DNA of 64,000 nt from Pseudomonas frederiksbergensis (lineage in GTDB: Bacteria; Pseudomonadota; Gammaproteobacteria; Pseudomonadales; Pseudomonadaceae). Location of the stretch: positions 124,001-188,000 of the forward strand of contig NZ_JQGJ02000002.1 of NCBI RefSeq assembly GCF_000802155.2, in the 5' to 3' direction. The notes under the pieces are model-generated. The model did not search any database. It saw only the letters and a program-made list of their open reading frames with translations, and had not been told where the DNA came from. Both the position numbers and the translations under genes were made by a program. This document shows positions 8,522 through 16,507 of the stretch, one piece after another. Position 1 is the stretch's first letter. Every line of letters starts with the position of its first letter.

Positions 8522-8980
8522 CTAGTTGATTTGCACCGAACCGCCCTTGATGCGGTTGACCCCGCTGGAGCGGCTGGAAAGGTAGGTGCCCCGAATGATC
8601 ACCTTGCCCGCGCGAGTCAGGGTGATGCTGGCTTTGCCGCAGCGCAGGACAAGCTCCCGCTGCGCGCAAAACTCCAGGCGTTCGCCGTCCAGGTGGGCGA
8701 CGGCTGGCGTTGTGGTATTCGGCAAGCGTTGGATGCGACCGATTACCAGCGGCTTGGCGAGGTCGCCGGCCTCGAACATCAGCGCGACCTGGACACCGAT
8801 GTCCTCGCGGGTCAGCGGCGTGGTGGTACGGGCGGCAAGGCCCGTATCGCCGGGGCAGCCAGGAAAGGCGACCACCGGGCCCTGCGGCGTGGGCACGTCC
8901 AGCAACACGCCGATCACGACGCCATCCACGCGTGCCGAAGTGGCGGTGGTGGCTTCTGGAAGCTGATATTCAACGGTCAT
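8522..8980 (-). CDS. DUF6484 domain protein of VgrG operon
   Basis: 152 residues, matching the DUF6484 family that commonly follows vgrG in Pseudomonas and Burkholderia. The N-terminal half (DGVVIGVLLDVPTPQGPVVAFPG) has small beta strands, the central part has the RTTTPLTREDIGVQVALMFE motif with KPLVIGRIQ, and the C-terminal part (ELVLRCGKASITLTRAGKVIIRGTYL) is a short beta-helix of the VgrG spike type ending in SSRSSGVNRIKGGSVQIN. It probably sits on or near the spike tip. It starts 16 bases after the VgrG stop codon and is cotranscribed with it. The family has no proven biochemical function. Confidence 0.85.
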   Translation of the reverse strand: MTVEYQLPEATTATSARVDGVVIGVLLDVPTPQGPVVAFPGCPGDTGLAARTTTPLTREDIGVQVALMFEAGDLAKPLVIGRIQRLPNTTTPAVAHLDGERLEFCAQRELVLRCGKASITLTRAGKVIIRGTYLSSRSSGVNRIKGGSVQIN

Positions 8981-8996
8981 GACGCCGACTCCGTGG

Positions 8997-11174
8997 CTAG
9001 TTCTGCAGGATCTTCTGGCCTTTGACGACCACGTTCTTGTTGGCCTTGATGTTGATGGCGCCGGAGCCGTCGACGGTGATGTTCTTGCCGGTGATCACGA
9101 TGCTGCCGTCTTTCTTCATGACGATGCTGGCCGCGCCCGTGGTCAGGCTGATCGAGTCGCCGGCGTTGAGGGTGAAATGCTTGCCGACGTCCAGGCTGTC
9201 GTTCTGCTTGATGCCCGTGCTGCGGTTCTGGGCGACGTCGCGGGATTCGTCCTGGCCGATCCGAGTGCCCTGGTTGCCATTGATTTGGATGCCTTCGTTG
9301 CCCTGGACCGTCTCGTTGCGGTTGCCATTGATGTCGATGGTCTCGTTGCCGCCGACGTCCTCCGTGCGGTTGCCGGCGATGCTGATTTTCTCATTGGCGC
9401 CGACTTTCTCCGTGCGGTCCGCGCCGATGCTGATGGTCTCGTTGCTGCCCACGCGCTCGGTGCGATTGACGCCTATGGTGATCTTTTCGTTGTTGCCGAC
9501 ATCCTCGGTACGGTCGACGCCGATGGAAATGGCTTCATTGTTATCGACCCTTTCCGTGCGGTCGTGTTTGACGCGCACGGTCTCGTCGTTGTCGATGGTC
9601 TTGCTGCGATCATGGCCGACCCAATGGGTCTCGTCGTTCTCGACCTCGATGTCTTGGTTCTTCTCGGCGTGGATGAATAACTGTTCCGCGCCTTTCTTGT
9701 CTTCCATACGGATTTCGTTGAAGTTGGCCTGGGTGCCGTCCTTGCTCGACCGGCTCTTCACCCCGCTCTGGGTGGCGTTCGCCGGCAGCTTGTAGGGCAC
9801 CGTCTGTTCGGCGTTGTAGACGCGGCCGGTAATGATCGGTCGATCCGGGTCACCTTCGAGGAAGCTGACGATGACCTCCTGGCCAATCCGCGGAATCTGC
9901 ACGGAGCCCCAGTTCTTGCCCGCCCACGCCTGGGACACACGGATCCAGCAGGAACTGTTTTCGTTGGACTGGTCATGGCGGTCCCAGTGGAAATGCACTT
10001 TGACCCGGCCATATTGATCGGTCCAGATCTCCTCGCCACTGGGCCCCACCACCACGGCCGTCTGCGGACCGCGGACAATCGGCATCGGCGTGAGCGGCAA
10101 AGGGCGGAAAGTCTGGCTGGCATCCATGCAGTCCAGCTCGCTGACGAACTGTTCGGCTACGTCCGACTGGCCGCTTTCATAGGCATCCTGACGAATCTGA
10201 TAGCGGGCGATGACCACCAGGTATTCGCGGTTCTGGTCCGCACGGTCATAGCCCGTCAACGTGAACAAATGGCCGCAGCCCAATCCGCGTGCTCGGCCGC
10301 GCAACTGTACCCGCTCGAACTGGCTGTGAATGGCTTCGATGCGGGTGCGTGCGTAGTGATCGCCATCGTTGCTCTGGACGTATTCACCTGGATAGTCGTA
10401 GAGCGGGTATTCGCCGTTGCTGTGGTTGCGCGGCACGCTGGAACGCACCTCGAGGCTGGCGCGGGGGCGCAAAAAGTCGTAGTCGTTCAGGGCCAGCGAG
10501 CCCGGTTGCACCTCACGGGCCATTTGCCAATCGTAGAAATGATCGCGCTCGCGCATCTGTCGATCGGGCGGATAGAAGGGCACCGAGGCATAGTCCGCCA
10601 CCGTGGAATGAGCGCCGTAGGCGTCGGCCAGCACCAGGACATGACGGGCCTTTTCATGGCGAAAGTAGTAATAGATACCTTCCTGCTCCATCAGCCGACT
10701 GACAAAGTCGAAGCTGGTCTCGCGGTACTGCACGCAATATTCCCACTCGCGGTAGCTGTCGCTCAGGCTGTCTTCGAAGTCCGAGAAGCCAAGGTCGCGG
10801 AAGACTTGCTTGATGATGTCCGGCACGGTCTTGTTCTGGAAAATCCGGCAGTCGGAGGTGCGCGTGAGCAGCCAGAACCACGGACGCAGGCTGACTCGGT
10901 AGCCGGCGAATTGTCCGTGGCCCGTCAGTTGCCGGCAATTACTGATGATGCCGTGAAAGTAGCGTTTGCCGCCGTCGTACAGCGCCAGGGCCAGGCCCAT
11001 CGGCTTGCCGAGCAATTGATCGAACTGGATCGCCCGGTCTTCGGAGGTGAGGTCCAATTCGTAGTGGAACAGTCGGCCCAGTTCTTCGCTGCCGTCCATG
11101 CTTTGCAGCAACAGGACGTTCGCGCCGAGGGGACTCTCGACTTGCACCAAACGGGTGTCTTGGGTGATTGCCAT
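8997..11174 (-). CDS. vgrG: Type VI secretion tip protein VgrG (TssI)
   Basis: 725 residues. VgrG forms the trimeric puncturing spike of the T6SS, combining gp27-like and gp5-like parts. The gp27-like part is seen in LFHYELDLTSED, SEDRAIQFDQLLGKPM and YREWEYCVQYRETSFDFVSRLMEQEGIYYYF. The OB-fold follows with EEIWTDQYGRVKVHFHWDR and SCWIRVSQAWAGKNWGSVQIPRIGQEVIVSFLEGDPDRPIITGRVYN, which are nearly diagnostic. The C-terminal third is a beta-helix built from 16-residue repeats (9255-9610). The ORF allows a start four codons earlier, but GGAAG five bases ahead of ATG 11174 favours that start. It is the first gene of the seven-gene cargo operon. No extra effector domain is visible at its C-terminus. 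Confidence 0.96.
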   Translation of the reverse strand: MAITQDTRLVQVESPLGANVLLLQSMDGSEELGRLFHYELDLTSEDRAIQFDQLLGKPMGLALALYDGGKRYFHGIISNCRQLTGHGQFAGYRVSLRPWFWLLTRTSDCRIFQNKTVPDIIKQVFRDLGFSDFEDSLSDSYREWEYCVQYRETSFDFVSRLMEQEGIYYYFRHEKARHVLVLADAYGAHSTVADYASVPFYPPDRQMRERDHFYDWQMAREVQPGSLALNDYDFLRPRASLEVRSSVPRNHSNGEYPLYDYPGEYVQSNDGDHYARTRIEAIHSQFERVQLRGRARGLGCGHLFTLTGYDRADQNREYLVVIARYQIRQDAYESGQSDVAEQFVSELDCMDASQTFRPLPLTPMPIVRGPQTAVVVGPSGEEIWTDQYGRVKVHFHWDRHDQSNENSSCWIRVSQAWAGKNWGSVQIPRIGQEVIVSFLEGDPDRPIITGRVYNAEQTVPYKLPANATQSGVKSRSSKDGTQANFNEIRMEDKKGAEQLFIHAEKNQDIEVENDETHWVGHDRSKTIDNDETVRVKHDRTERVDNNEAISIGVDRTEDVGNNEKITIGVNRTERVGSNETISIGADRTEKVGANEKISIAGNRTEDVGGNETIDINGNRNETVQGNEGIQINGNQGTRIGQDESRDVAQNRSTGIKQNDSLDVGKHFTLNAGDSISLTTGAASIVMKKDGSIVITGKNITVDGSGAINIKANKNVVVKGQKILQN

Positions 11175-11465
11175 CACGACTTCCAAACGGTGCAGAGCGA
11201 GCTGTAGAGGAACACTCTCGCTCCCGGCGGCGCGGAAGTCGTGCGGGAAACATTCAGGAATGTGGCGTTTTGCTTAGATCGAAGAACATCCACCGCACGG
11301 GTGATCTCCATATCGGCCTCGAAATCAATTCAGTCAAAGCGAACACGCAAAATTCCATTTACGTGCAGATAGCGTCTGGCGTTGGTTATAGCAGCCATTT
11401 CTGGAAAGTGCATATAGGCCGGATGTCCCAGGCGTACCGTACAACCGACACCGGTTACGAAACGC

Positions 11466-11807
11466 CTACCTGGGCAACGGCGAATTCGGCACTGGGGCAG
11501 GCGGGCGCTGGGGCTTGACGGAGGTGCCGAAGGTATTGCCCATGCGCACGCCGGTTGCCGCCGGGGTTGCCAGGCCGATGCTGTTCGGCGCGCGTTCGTT
11601 GACCGGCACCTCCAGCCCTTGCCGGGCCTGTTGTGCAGCGGCGGCCGCCTCAGGGTCATTGCCCATTTGCCGGCTCAGGCACTTGTAGTCGGGCGTCTTG
11701 TAGCCGCCGACGGTCACTTCGATACAGGCTGGGGCTTCGTCGCCCCGGGCGCCGTTCACGGTTATCAGCAAGCCGATAGCGGCTGCCACGCCAATCCACT
11801 GTTTCAT
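11466..11807 (-). CDS. Small secreted hypothetical protein
   Basis: 113 residues with a clear Sec signal peptide (MKQWIGVAAAIGLLITVNGARG, cleavage probably near residues 22-24). The mature part is short with two cysteines (ACIEV and YKCLSRQMG), an Ala/Gln-rich helix (AAAAAQQARQG) and a proline-rich end (PQRPPAPVPNSPLPR). It is expected in the periplasm. I do not recognise a named family, though similar small proteins accompany vreA/hxc loci in Pseudomonas. ATG 11807 has AGGAGG six bases upstream; a GTG one codon earlier is less likely. It is divergent from vreA and shares the 138-base intergenic region that holds the PHO-box-like repeat. Confidence 0.75.
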   Translation of the reverse strand: MKQWIGVAAAIGLLITVNGARGDEAPACIEVTVGGYKTPDYKCLSRQMGNDPEAAAAAQQARQGLEVPVNERAPNSIGLATPAATGVRMGNTFGTSVKPQRPPAPVPNSPLPR

Positions 11808-11885
11808 CACCGACCTCCTGGTCCGCCACGGGGGCGCTTTGTCGTCAGGACATCAGTCTAGTGCGGCCCCAAGGATTTGTATCAG

Positions 11886-11903
11886 TTGTCATACGACATT
11901 CAT
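11886..11903 (+). promoter_or_regulatory. Candidate PHO box ahead of vreA
   Basis: TTGTCAT, four bases ACGA, then CATTCAT: two direct 7-base half-sites spaced 11 bp apart. They match the PhoB consensus half-site CTGTCAT at 6/7 and 5/7. The site is about 43 bases before the vreA GTG and about 79 bases before the divergent small secreted protein. PhoB control of the vre locus is established in P. aeruginosa; binding here is inference. Confidence 0.5.
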
Positions 11904-11945
11904 AAACTCCCATCAGGATGACGGTTTTCAACGGATACGTCAGTC

Positions 11946-12644
11946 GTGCAGCAGGGCATAACCGGGGGCGGGTGCAGGCGTGGATTGGCCAGGGCGCCCT
12001 TGGGGTGGCTGATGGCGGCGTTGTGCCTGTTGGCCGGCCCGGTACAGGCCGCGGGCCTGGTGGAGCTGGACATAGCACCCCAGGAACTGGCCACGGCGCT
12101 GGAGCAGTTCAGTCGGGCGACGGGCATGGCGGTGCTGGTGGACCACTCGCTGTCGAGCCGGCGCCATACGTTGGGCGTCCAGGGCCTGTTCACGCCCGCC
12201 CAGGGGTTGAACGTGCTGCTCAGCGGCACCGGGCTCGCGGCGCACTATGCCCGGGCGGATGCGTTCACGTTGCAACCGGTGCAGGTCCGCGAGGTGCCGC
12301 TGCCGCCTGGCACGGCCCCTGGCTTGAGCGACAGCAACTATGCCGCGGCGATCCAGGCAGTCATCCAGCGCAACCTGTGCCAGTCGTCGCTGACCCGGCC
12401 CGGCGGTTATCGCGCTGTGCTGCAAGTCTGGATCGGGCGCGATGGTGTGGCGCAACATGGCCGGCTGGTCAGTTCCACGGGCGACGTGATGCGCGACAGG
12501 GCCTTGGTCAACAGTTTGCAAAACCTCAGGATCCACCGCCCTGCGCCCAGTTCGCTGCGCCAGCCGGTGACCCTGCTTTTGTTACCCGACTCATCAGGAA
12601 AAAGCATGGAATGCACAGCAGGGGAAGAGGTGCTCGGGCAATGA
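11946..12644 (+). CDS. vreA: VreA-like STN-domain signalling protein
   Basis: 232 residues. A signal peptide (LGWLMAALCLLAGPVQA) precedes an STN/secretin-TonB N-terminal domain (about residues 38-110; LDIAPQELATALEQFSRATG and LFTPAQGLNVLLSGTGL). The C-terminal part (about 140-220; VLQVWIGRDGVAQ, RDRALVNSLQNLRI) resembles the TonB/TolA C-terminal fold. It has the STN domain of a TonB-dependent signalling receptor but no barrel. This is exactly the oddity of P. aeruginosa VreA, which signals through VreR to VreI. The frame opens at 11922, so GTG 11946 is the best start; ATG 12012 would cut into the signal peptide. It overlaps vreI as ATGA. Confidence 0.85.
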   Translation: MQQGITGGGCRRGLARAPLGWLMAALCLLAGPVQAAGLVELDIAPQELATALEQFSRATGMAVLVDHSLSSRRHTLGVQGLFTPAQGLNVLLSGTGLAAHYARADAFTLQPVQVREVPLPPGTAPGLSDSNYAAAIQAVIQRNLCQSSLTRPGGYRAVLQVWIGRDGVAQHGRLVSSTGDVMRDRALVNSLQNLRIHRPAPSSLRQPVTLLLLPDSSGKSMECTAGEEVLGQ

Positions 12645-13186
12645 AAGACACTGGCCGCAGCCCGATGGTCAAGCTGTTCCTGACTTCCTACGAGGATTTC
12701 AAGGTGCGCCTGCGCAGGCGACTGGGCTCCGAGGAACTGGCCAACGACGTGTTGCACGAAACCTACCTGCGGGTCGATCGCATGGTCGACACGCAGGACA
12801 TCGCGCAGCCCAACGCCTACCTCTATCGCATGGCCCTGAACATCGCCGCCGACCGTCGCCAATCCGATGCCCGGCTGCTCACCGGCAGCGAAATCGAAGA
12901 ACTGCTGCAGGTTTCGGACGAAGCACAGGACCCGGCCCGCGTCGTGGGCGGACAAAAAGAACTGCAGGTCCTGCTCAAGGCCCTGTACGAGTTGCCTGCG
13001 CGACGGCGCAGGATTTTCATCGCCGCACGCCTGGAAGAGGCGCCCCACCTGGAAATTTCCCAGCGTTTCGGCATTTCCACGCGCATGGTTGAGAAGGAAA
13101 TCAAGGCAGCCTTGGGGCACTGCGCGCTGCGCCTGGAAAGAAAAGTCATTCAGCGGTTCGGTCCCGGCGCGGGAAAACCGTCTTGA
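12641..13186 (+). CDS. vreI: VreI-like ECF sigma factor
   Basis: 181 residues with the two ECF domains. Sigma region 2 is seen in FLTSYEDFKVRLRRRLGSEELANDVLHETYLRV and QPNAYLYRMALNIAADRRQ, and region 4 in LYELPARRRRIFIAARLE followed by the helix-turn-helix EISQRFGISTRMVEKEIKAALGHC. This is the FecI-like class. The ATG overlaps the vreA stop (ATGA) and has GAAGAGG about ten bases upstream. In P. aeruginosa VreI, freed from VreR and helped by PhoB, transcribes hxc, pdt and exbB2-region genes. The same role here is inferred from conserved gene order. Confidence 0.92.
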   Translation: MKDTGRSPMVKLFLTSYEDFKVRLRRRLGSEELANDVLHETYLRVDRMVDTQDIAQPNAYLYRMALNIAADRRQSDARLLTGSEIEELLQVSDEAQDPARVVGGQKELQVLLKALYELPARRRRIFIAARLEEAPHLEISQRFGISTRMVEKEIKAALGHCALRLERKVIQRFGPGAGKPS

Positions 13187-13211
13187 GAGTAGAGACCCGA
13201 CCCATTCGTGA

Positions 13212-14165
13212 GTGTGTGTACGCTTGAATATCTTCAGCATCGCTTCCCCTGACGCCACGCCCGAGGCCCGATTGGCCAGCGAGGCCCGTGACTGGCTGAT
13301 CCTGCTGACCTCGGGACGCGCCACCGTTGCCGATGCCCGCGCGTTGCGCCAGTGGTGTGGGCAAAGCCCCGAACACGCGCGGGCATTCGAGCAGGCCAAG
13401 GCGCTGTGGCACGGTTTGCAGCCAGCGGCCGAGGCATTGCAGGCCCCCCGGCATCTTGGCCGTCGCGCCTTGCTCGGTGGGGCGCTCGCGGCGTCGGCGG
13501 CGTTCCTGTTGATCCGCGCTACGGTACCGGGCGGTGTTTCCGGGCTAGGTGCGGATTACATCACCGAAGTGGGCGAACAGCGCCGGATCGAACTGGGCGA
13601 TGGCGTGAGCCTCGAGCTCAACACCCAGACCCGCCTTAGCCGTCGCCCGCTGGTCGAGGGTGGGCAGGCGTTGGAATTGCTGGCCGGCGAGGTTGAAGTG
13701 TCCGGCAACAGCAGCGCGACGATCAGCGTCCAGGCCGGTGCCGGCTGGATCAGCGCCGCCCAGGCTCGGTTCAATCTCCGCTACATCGACCAGAGCGTTT
13801 GTGCGACCTGCCTGGAGGGTGTCGTGCAAGTCCAGGTGCAAGGCCGGCAGTTTCGCCTCGAACCGGGCATGCAATTGACTTACGACACCCGTCACGTCGG
13901 CAGCCCACGTACCGCCGATGTCTCGGCCGCCGTGGCCTGGCGCGAACAGGTGCTGGTGTTCAACGACGCGACCTTGGCCAGTGTGATCGATGAGATCAAC
14001 CGCTACCGTCCCGGCATGTTGCTGTTGCTCAACCGCGAGCTGGGCCTGCGCAAGGTCCAGGCGCGTTTTCGTCTCGACCAATTGGCCGGCGTGGCGCTAC
14101 TGATTCGCGATGCCTATGGCGCCAAGTGCACCGAGTTGCCGGGCGGGGTGGTGGTGCTCAGCTGA
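13212..14165 (+). CDS. vreR: VreR-like FecR-family anti-sigma factor
   Basis: 317 residues of the FecR family. The N-terminal cytoplasmic part (ARDWLILLTSGRATVADARALRQWCGQSPEHARAFEQA) is the DUF4880-like sigma-binding domain with its W-x-x-x-x-P-x-x-x-A-A/F pattern. A single membrane helix follows (LLGGALAASAAFLLIRATV, about residues 90-108). The periplasmic FecR domain (YITEVGEQRRIELGDGVSLELNTQTRL, LLAGEVEVS) comes next, and the C-terminal STN-like end (VLVFNDATLASVIDEINRYR) contacts the VreA signalling domain. It starts 25 bases after vreI, with GTG 13212 or TTG 13224 as the first codon (no strong ribosome site decides). It should hold VreI inactive until VreA signals. Confidence 0.88.
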   Translation: MCVRLNIFSIASPDATPEARLASEARDWLILLTSGRATVADARALRQWCGQSPEHARAFEQAKALWHGLQPAAEALQAPRHLGRRALLGGALAASAAFLLIRATVPGGVSGLGADYITEVGEQRRIELGDGVSLELNTQTRLSRRPLVEGGQALELLAGEVEVSGNSSATISVQAGAGWISAAQARFNLRYIDQSVCATCLEGVVQVQVQGRQFRLEPGMQLTYDTRHVGSPRTADVSAAVAWREQVLVFNDATLASVIDEINRYRPGMLLLLNRELGLRKVQARFRLDQLAGVALLIRDAYGAKCTELPGGVVVLS

Positions 14166-14185
14166 GTTCGGCGGCGCCTTGGCTG

Positions 14186-14206
14186 GTGCCTTCGCGAGCA
14201 GGCTCC
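14186..14206 (+). repeat. REP-like fragment between vreR and hxcW
   Basis: The string CCTTCGCGAGCAGGCTC lies in the 63-base gap between the convergent vreR and hxcW 3' ends. The same string recurs at about 39089-39110. It is a common extragenic repeat type in fluorescent pseudomonads. Confidence 0.5.
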
Positions 14207-14228
14207 GACAAGGGCGCGGTGGGCTGGG

Positions 14229-14840
14229 TTACTCCAGCGGGCCGAGCACCTGGCGATATTTTTCGGCCCCTTGGGGCGTCTGCCGGGTCAGGCTGATCTC
14301 GATGCCGGCCGGGTTTTCCTGGCGATTGCCACTGAGTTTGCGCCAGCCTTTTTCCTTGTCCCAATAACGCAAGCCCGCATCGCTGACTTCAGCGAGCACC
14401 GCAATGCCTGCTCCCGGCGCCGGCAAAGGATAACGGCTACGGGCCGGGCCTTGGGCGCGATAAAGCGTGTCGCCCTTGAGCCACCAGCGCACCCGTTGCA
14501 AGCTGCCTGGCTGGTCGGCCGCTTCGCGGATCACGTCCAGGCGAAAGCCCTGGCCTTCGGTGCTGCGCACGGTGAGGGCGGGTGGTGCCGTGGAGGGTAT
14601 GTCATCCTCGGCGGCGCCTGTTGGTTCGCTCAATTGGATGCTGGCGCGCAAGGCCACGTCGCGATCCAGTTGGTTCAACACTCGCAACAAGGCTTCGGTC
14701 TGCTCGGTGCTGGCCTGCAAGTGGCTGTCGGCCCGTGTCACGCTGTCCAGCCCGCGCCAGGCGATCAGGCTGACCACCGCCATCAGCAAGATCGCGACCA
14801 TCACCTCAAGCAAGGTGAAACCGGCCTGGCGCGCGCTCAT
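14229..14840 (-). CDS. hxcW: Type II secretion minor pseudopilin GspJ/HxcW
   Basis: 203 residues. The N-terminus ARQAGFTLLEVMVAILLMAVVSLIAWRGLDSV is a type IV prepilin signal: a short basic leader, cleavage before Phe, Glu at mature position 5, then a hydrophobic helix. The body (LLRVLNQLDRDVALRASIQL, VRWWLKGDTLYRA, VSDAGLRYWDKEKGWRK) fits GspJ, which forms the pseudopilus tip with GspI and GspK. The frame runs much further upstream as a shadow of the preceding gene; ATG 14840 overlaps the GspH stop by four bases. It is cotranscribed with hxcU on the minus strand, opposite most of the cluster. Confidence 0.88.
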   Translation of the reverse strand: MSARQAGFTLLEVMVAILLMAVVSLIAWRGLDSVTRADSHLQASTEQTEALLRVLNQLDRDVALRASIQLSEPTGAAEDDIPSTAPPALTVRSTEGQGFRLDVIREAADQPGSLQRVRWWLKGDTLYRAQGPARSRYPLPAPGAGIAVLAEVSDAGLRYWDKEKGWRKLSGNRQENPAGIEISLTRQTPQGAEKYRQVLGPLE

Positions 14841-15286
14841 TGCAGTTGCACCCGGCCGGCGGCACTGCGTTGCACGGTGAGGCTGTTCTGGCCGTCCGAC
14901 AAGCGGATCTGCACGGGCTCGCCGATCCATTCGGCGTTCATCACCACCCGCTTCCTGGGTTCCACGCGAACCGCCATCGAGGGGCTTTGCCAGCGACGTG
15001 GATGCAGCTGCGAGTCGTTTTCGAAGCGATCGAGCCCGGCGCCTTGATCGGCGCGGCGAGTGAAACCAAAGCCCTTGGCGTCCCAGCGCCAAGTGATGGG
15101 GCGTCCGTCGCTGCGCGCTTCGGCCTGGGCCAGTTGCAACAGCTGCACCAGCCGCTCGCCATCCTCGCGCAGCATTTTCAGCGGATCCGGCTTGATGCTC
15201 AGGCTCACGGCCGCACTGGCGATGCCGACGATCACCAGCACCACCATCAATTCGATCAGGGTAAAACCGCGTTGCTTGCCAACCAT
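14837..15286 (-). CDS. hxcU: Type II secretion minor pseudopilin GspH/HxcU
   Basis: 149 residues. KQRGFTLIELMVVLVIVGIASAAVSLSI is a classic prepilin peptidase site with Glu at mature position 5. The rest (LVQLLQLAQAEARSDGRPITW, GFTRRADQGAGLDRF, WIGEPVQIRLSDGQ) fits GspH, the minor pseudopilin linking the tip complex to the major filament. AGGAG nine bases ahead of ATG 15286 sets the start, although the frame is open upstream. It is divergent from hxcP, with 122 bases shared between the two starts, so a bidirectional promoter region is likely there. Confidence 0.87.
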   Translation of the reverse strand: MVGKQRGFTLIELMVVLVIVGIASAAVSLSIKPDPLKMLREDGERLVQLLQLAQAEARSDGRPITWRWDAKGFGFTRRADQGAGLDRFENDSQLHPRRWQSPSMAVRVEPRKRVVMNAEWIGEPVQIRLSDGQNSLTVQRSAAGRVQLQ

Positions 15287-15408
15287 CCGGGCGCGCTCCT
15301 TTGCGTCGACAATCATCCTGCACGGTGAAGATGATAAGCATGTGAAATAAAACGGTGAGAATTGACGGGTACGCTGGGCACTGGAATCAAACGAAAGGAG
15401 ATCAGGCC

Positions 15409-15837
15409 ATGGCATTCACCGAACGGGTGTCCCCGGCGCAAATCGTTCAGGCGCTGGGGTTGGCGGCGGCGTTGGCTGGCGTGGCGACCTGGTCTTCCTT
15501 GCTGCTGACCTCTGCCGAGTCGCGCACCCCGGACGTGACGCCGCAGCGCATGGCCGAGCGTTCCGATAACCCGGCGTTGCAATGGTTTTCCAGTCAGCCG
15601 GCGGCGGTGGATATCAAGGTCACTGGCGTGCTGGCCGGTGCCCGTGGGGCCGTGGCGATCCTGAGTCTCAACGACGGGCCGCCGCGCAGCTTCCTGGTCG
15701 GCGAGCGGGTAGCCCAAGGCGTACGGCTGGTCTCGATCGAAGCGCAAGCCGTGGTGATCGAACAGGGCAGCGAGCAAACCCGGCTGGCAATTGCGCGGTT
15801 GCCGGATTCGGTGAGTTTGCCTTCCCTGACCCGCTGA
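15409..15837 (+). CDS. hxcP: Type II secretion inner-membrane protein GspC/HxcP
   Basis: 142 residues: a short cytoplasmic tail, one membrane helix (IVQALGLAAALAGVATWSSLLL, about residues 11-32), a linker, and a compact periplasmic homology region (about 60-130; VDIKVTGVLAGARGAVAILSLNDGPPRSFLVGERV). This is the part of GspC that contacts the secretin. Full-length GspC proteins carry a C-terminal PDZ domain or coiled coil; neither is present here. That makes it a short, Hxc-type C protein. AAAGGAG eight bases before ATG 15409 supports the start. The gene is alone on the plus strand between minus-strand pseudopilin genes, followed by a REPIN. Confidence 0.82.
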   Translation: MAFTERVSPAQIVQALGLAAALAGVATWSSLLLTSAESRTPDVTPQRMAERSDNPALQWFSSQPAAVDIKVTGVLAGARGAVAILSLNDGPPRSFLVGERVAQGVRLVSIEAQAVVIEQGSEQTRLAIARLPDSVSLPSLTR

Positions 15838-15841
15838 AAAT

Positions 15842-15971
15842 CCTGTGGCGAGGGCGCTTGCTCCCGCTGGGTCGGTCCGACGCTTCGGGCGAAGCGGCCC
15901 CAAAATCCTGCGGTCGCTGCGCACTGGAGCGCCAGCCCGGCCGAGCGGGAGCAAGCTCCCTCGCCACATAA
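15842..15971. repeat. REPIN: inverted pair of REP elements
   Basis: The left arm starts TGTGGCGAGGGCGCTTGCTC and runs on to GGGTCGGTCC. The right arm, around 15940-15970, is the inverted counterpart (GAGCGGGAGCAAGCTCCCTC then GCCACA). It lies between the convergent 3' ends of hxcP and hxcV. The same element type occurs at 39132-39293 and as a single copy at 48516-48545. These are non-autonomous REP doublets mobilised by RAYT transposases encoded elsewhere. Confidence 0.8.
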
Positions 15972-15985
15972 AACCGCGTGGCCTT

Positions 15986-16360
15986 CTAGGGTTCCCGGCT
16001 GATCAACGTCTCCAACCGCGCCAACGGCGGTGCCTCGCGGCTGCGGTCCGACACGCTCAGTTCAACTCGCAGCAGCCGGCCGTTTTCCGCCGGGCGAAGG
16101 TTCTGTTCGCAGCGCAGCAGCAACCGGCCCTGGTCGCATTCGAAGACTTTCAGGCCTGGCGTCGGACGACCCTCAAGGCGCAATTGCGCCAGTTGGCTGC
16201 GCGCTGCCAGCAGGGCGATGGACTTGTCCCGCAGCAACCCGTTGCCCTGGGTCATCACCGCGGCCACGCGCACCGCTGCCGACATGGCCACGGCAATGAT
16301 CGCCAGGGCCACCAGCACTTCAATCAAGGTGAAACCGGCTTGTGGGGCAGGGCGTGGCAT
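15986..16360 (-). CDS. hxcV: Type II secretion minor pseudopilin GspI/HxcV
   Basis: 124 residues. PQAGFTLIEVLVALAIIAVAMSAAVRVAA is the prepilin leader and N-terminal helix with Glu at mature position 5. The GNGLLRDKSIALLAARSQLAQLRLEGRP segment is typical of GspI, the core of the pseudopilus tip. Length matches the family. It is transcribed alone on the minus strand, divergent from hxcT with 147 bases between starts, and ends facing hxcP across a REPIN. Confidence 0.88.
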   Translation of the reverse strand: MPRPAPQAGFTLIEVLVALAIIAVAMSAAVRVAAVMTQGNGLLRDKSIALLAARSQLAQLRLEGRPTPGLKVFECDQGRLLLRCEQNLRPAENGRLLRVELSVSDRSREAPPLARLETLISREP

Positions 16361-16507
16361 CGGTCGGCTCGATCGGCGGGGGCAGCCTCCAAGCCTGACC
16401 GCTGTTCTTGACAGAATGACGACGCAAGCTCCGGAGCAATTTCAATATCACTGACATATTTTCTTGTAACACTGCGCCTCGAATCGAATCCAGGAAGGAC
16501 CGTCGAG

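Noticed and set aside
11250..11263. ACATTC-AG-GAATGT dyad ahead of vgrG
   Set aside because: Short chance-sized inverted repeat with no second copy and no match to a known T6SS regulator site; sigma-54 spacing was also checked by eye and does not fit.
11168..11518. 116-residue plus-strand open frame ahead of vgrG
   Set aside because: No family, no ribosome site, and it overlaps the vgrG 5' end and the small secreted protein gene; it is in a promoter region.
14229..15341. Long 370-residue version of the GspJ gene
   Set aside because: The upstream half is the out-of-frame shadow of hxcU; the prepilin leader fixes the start at 14840.
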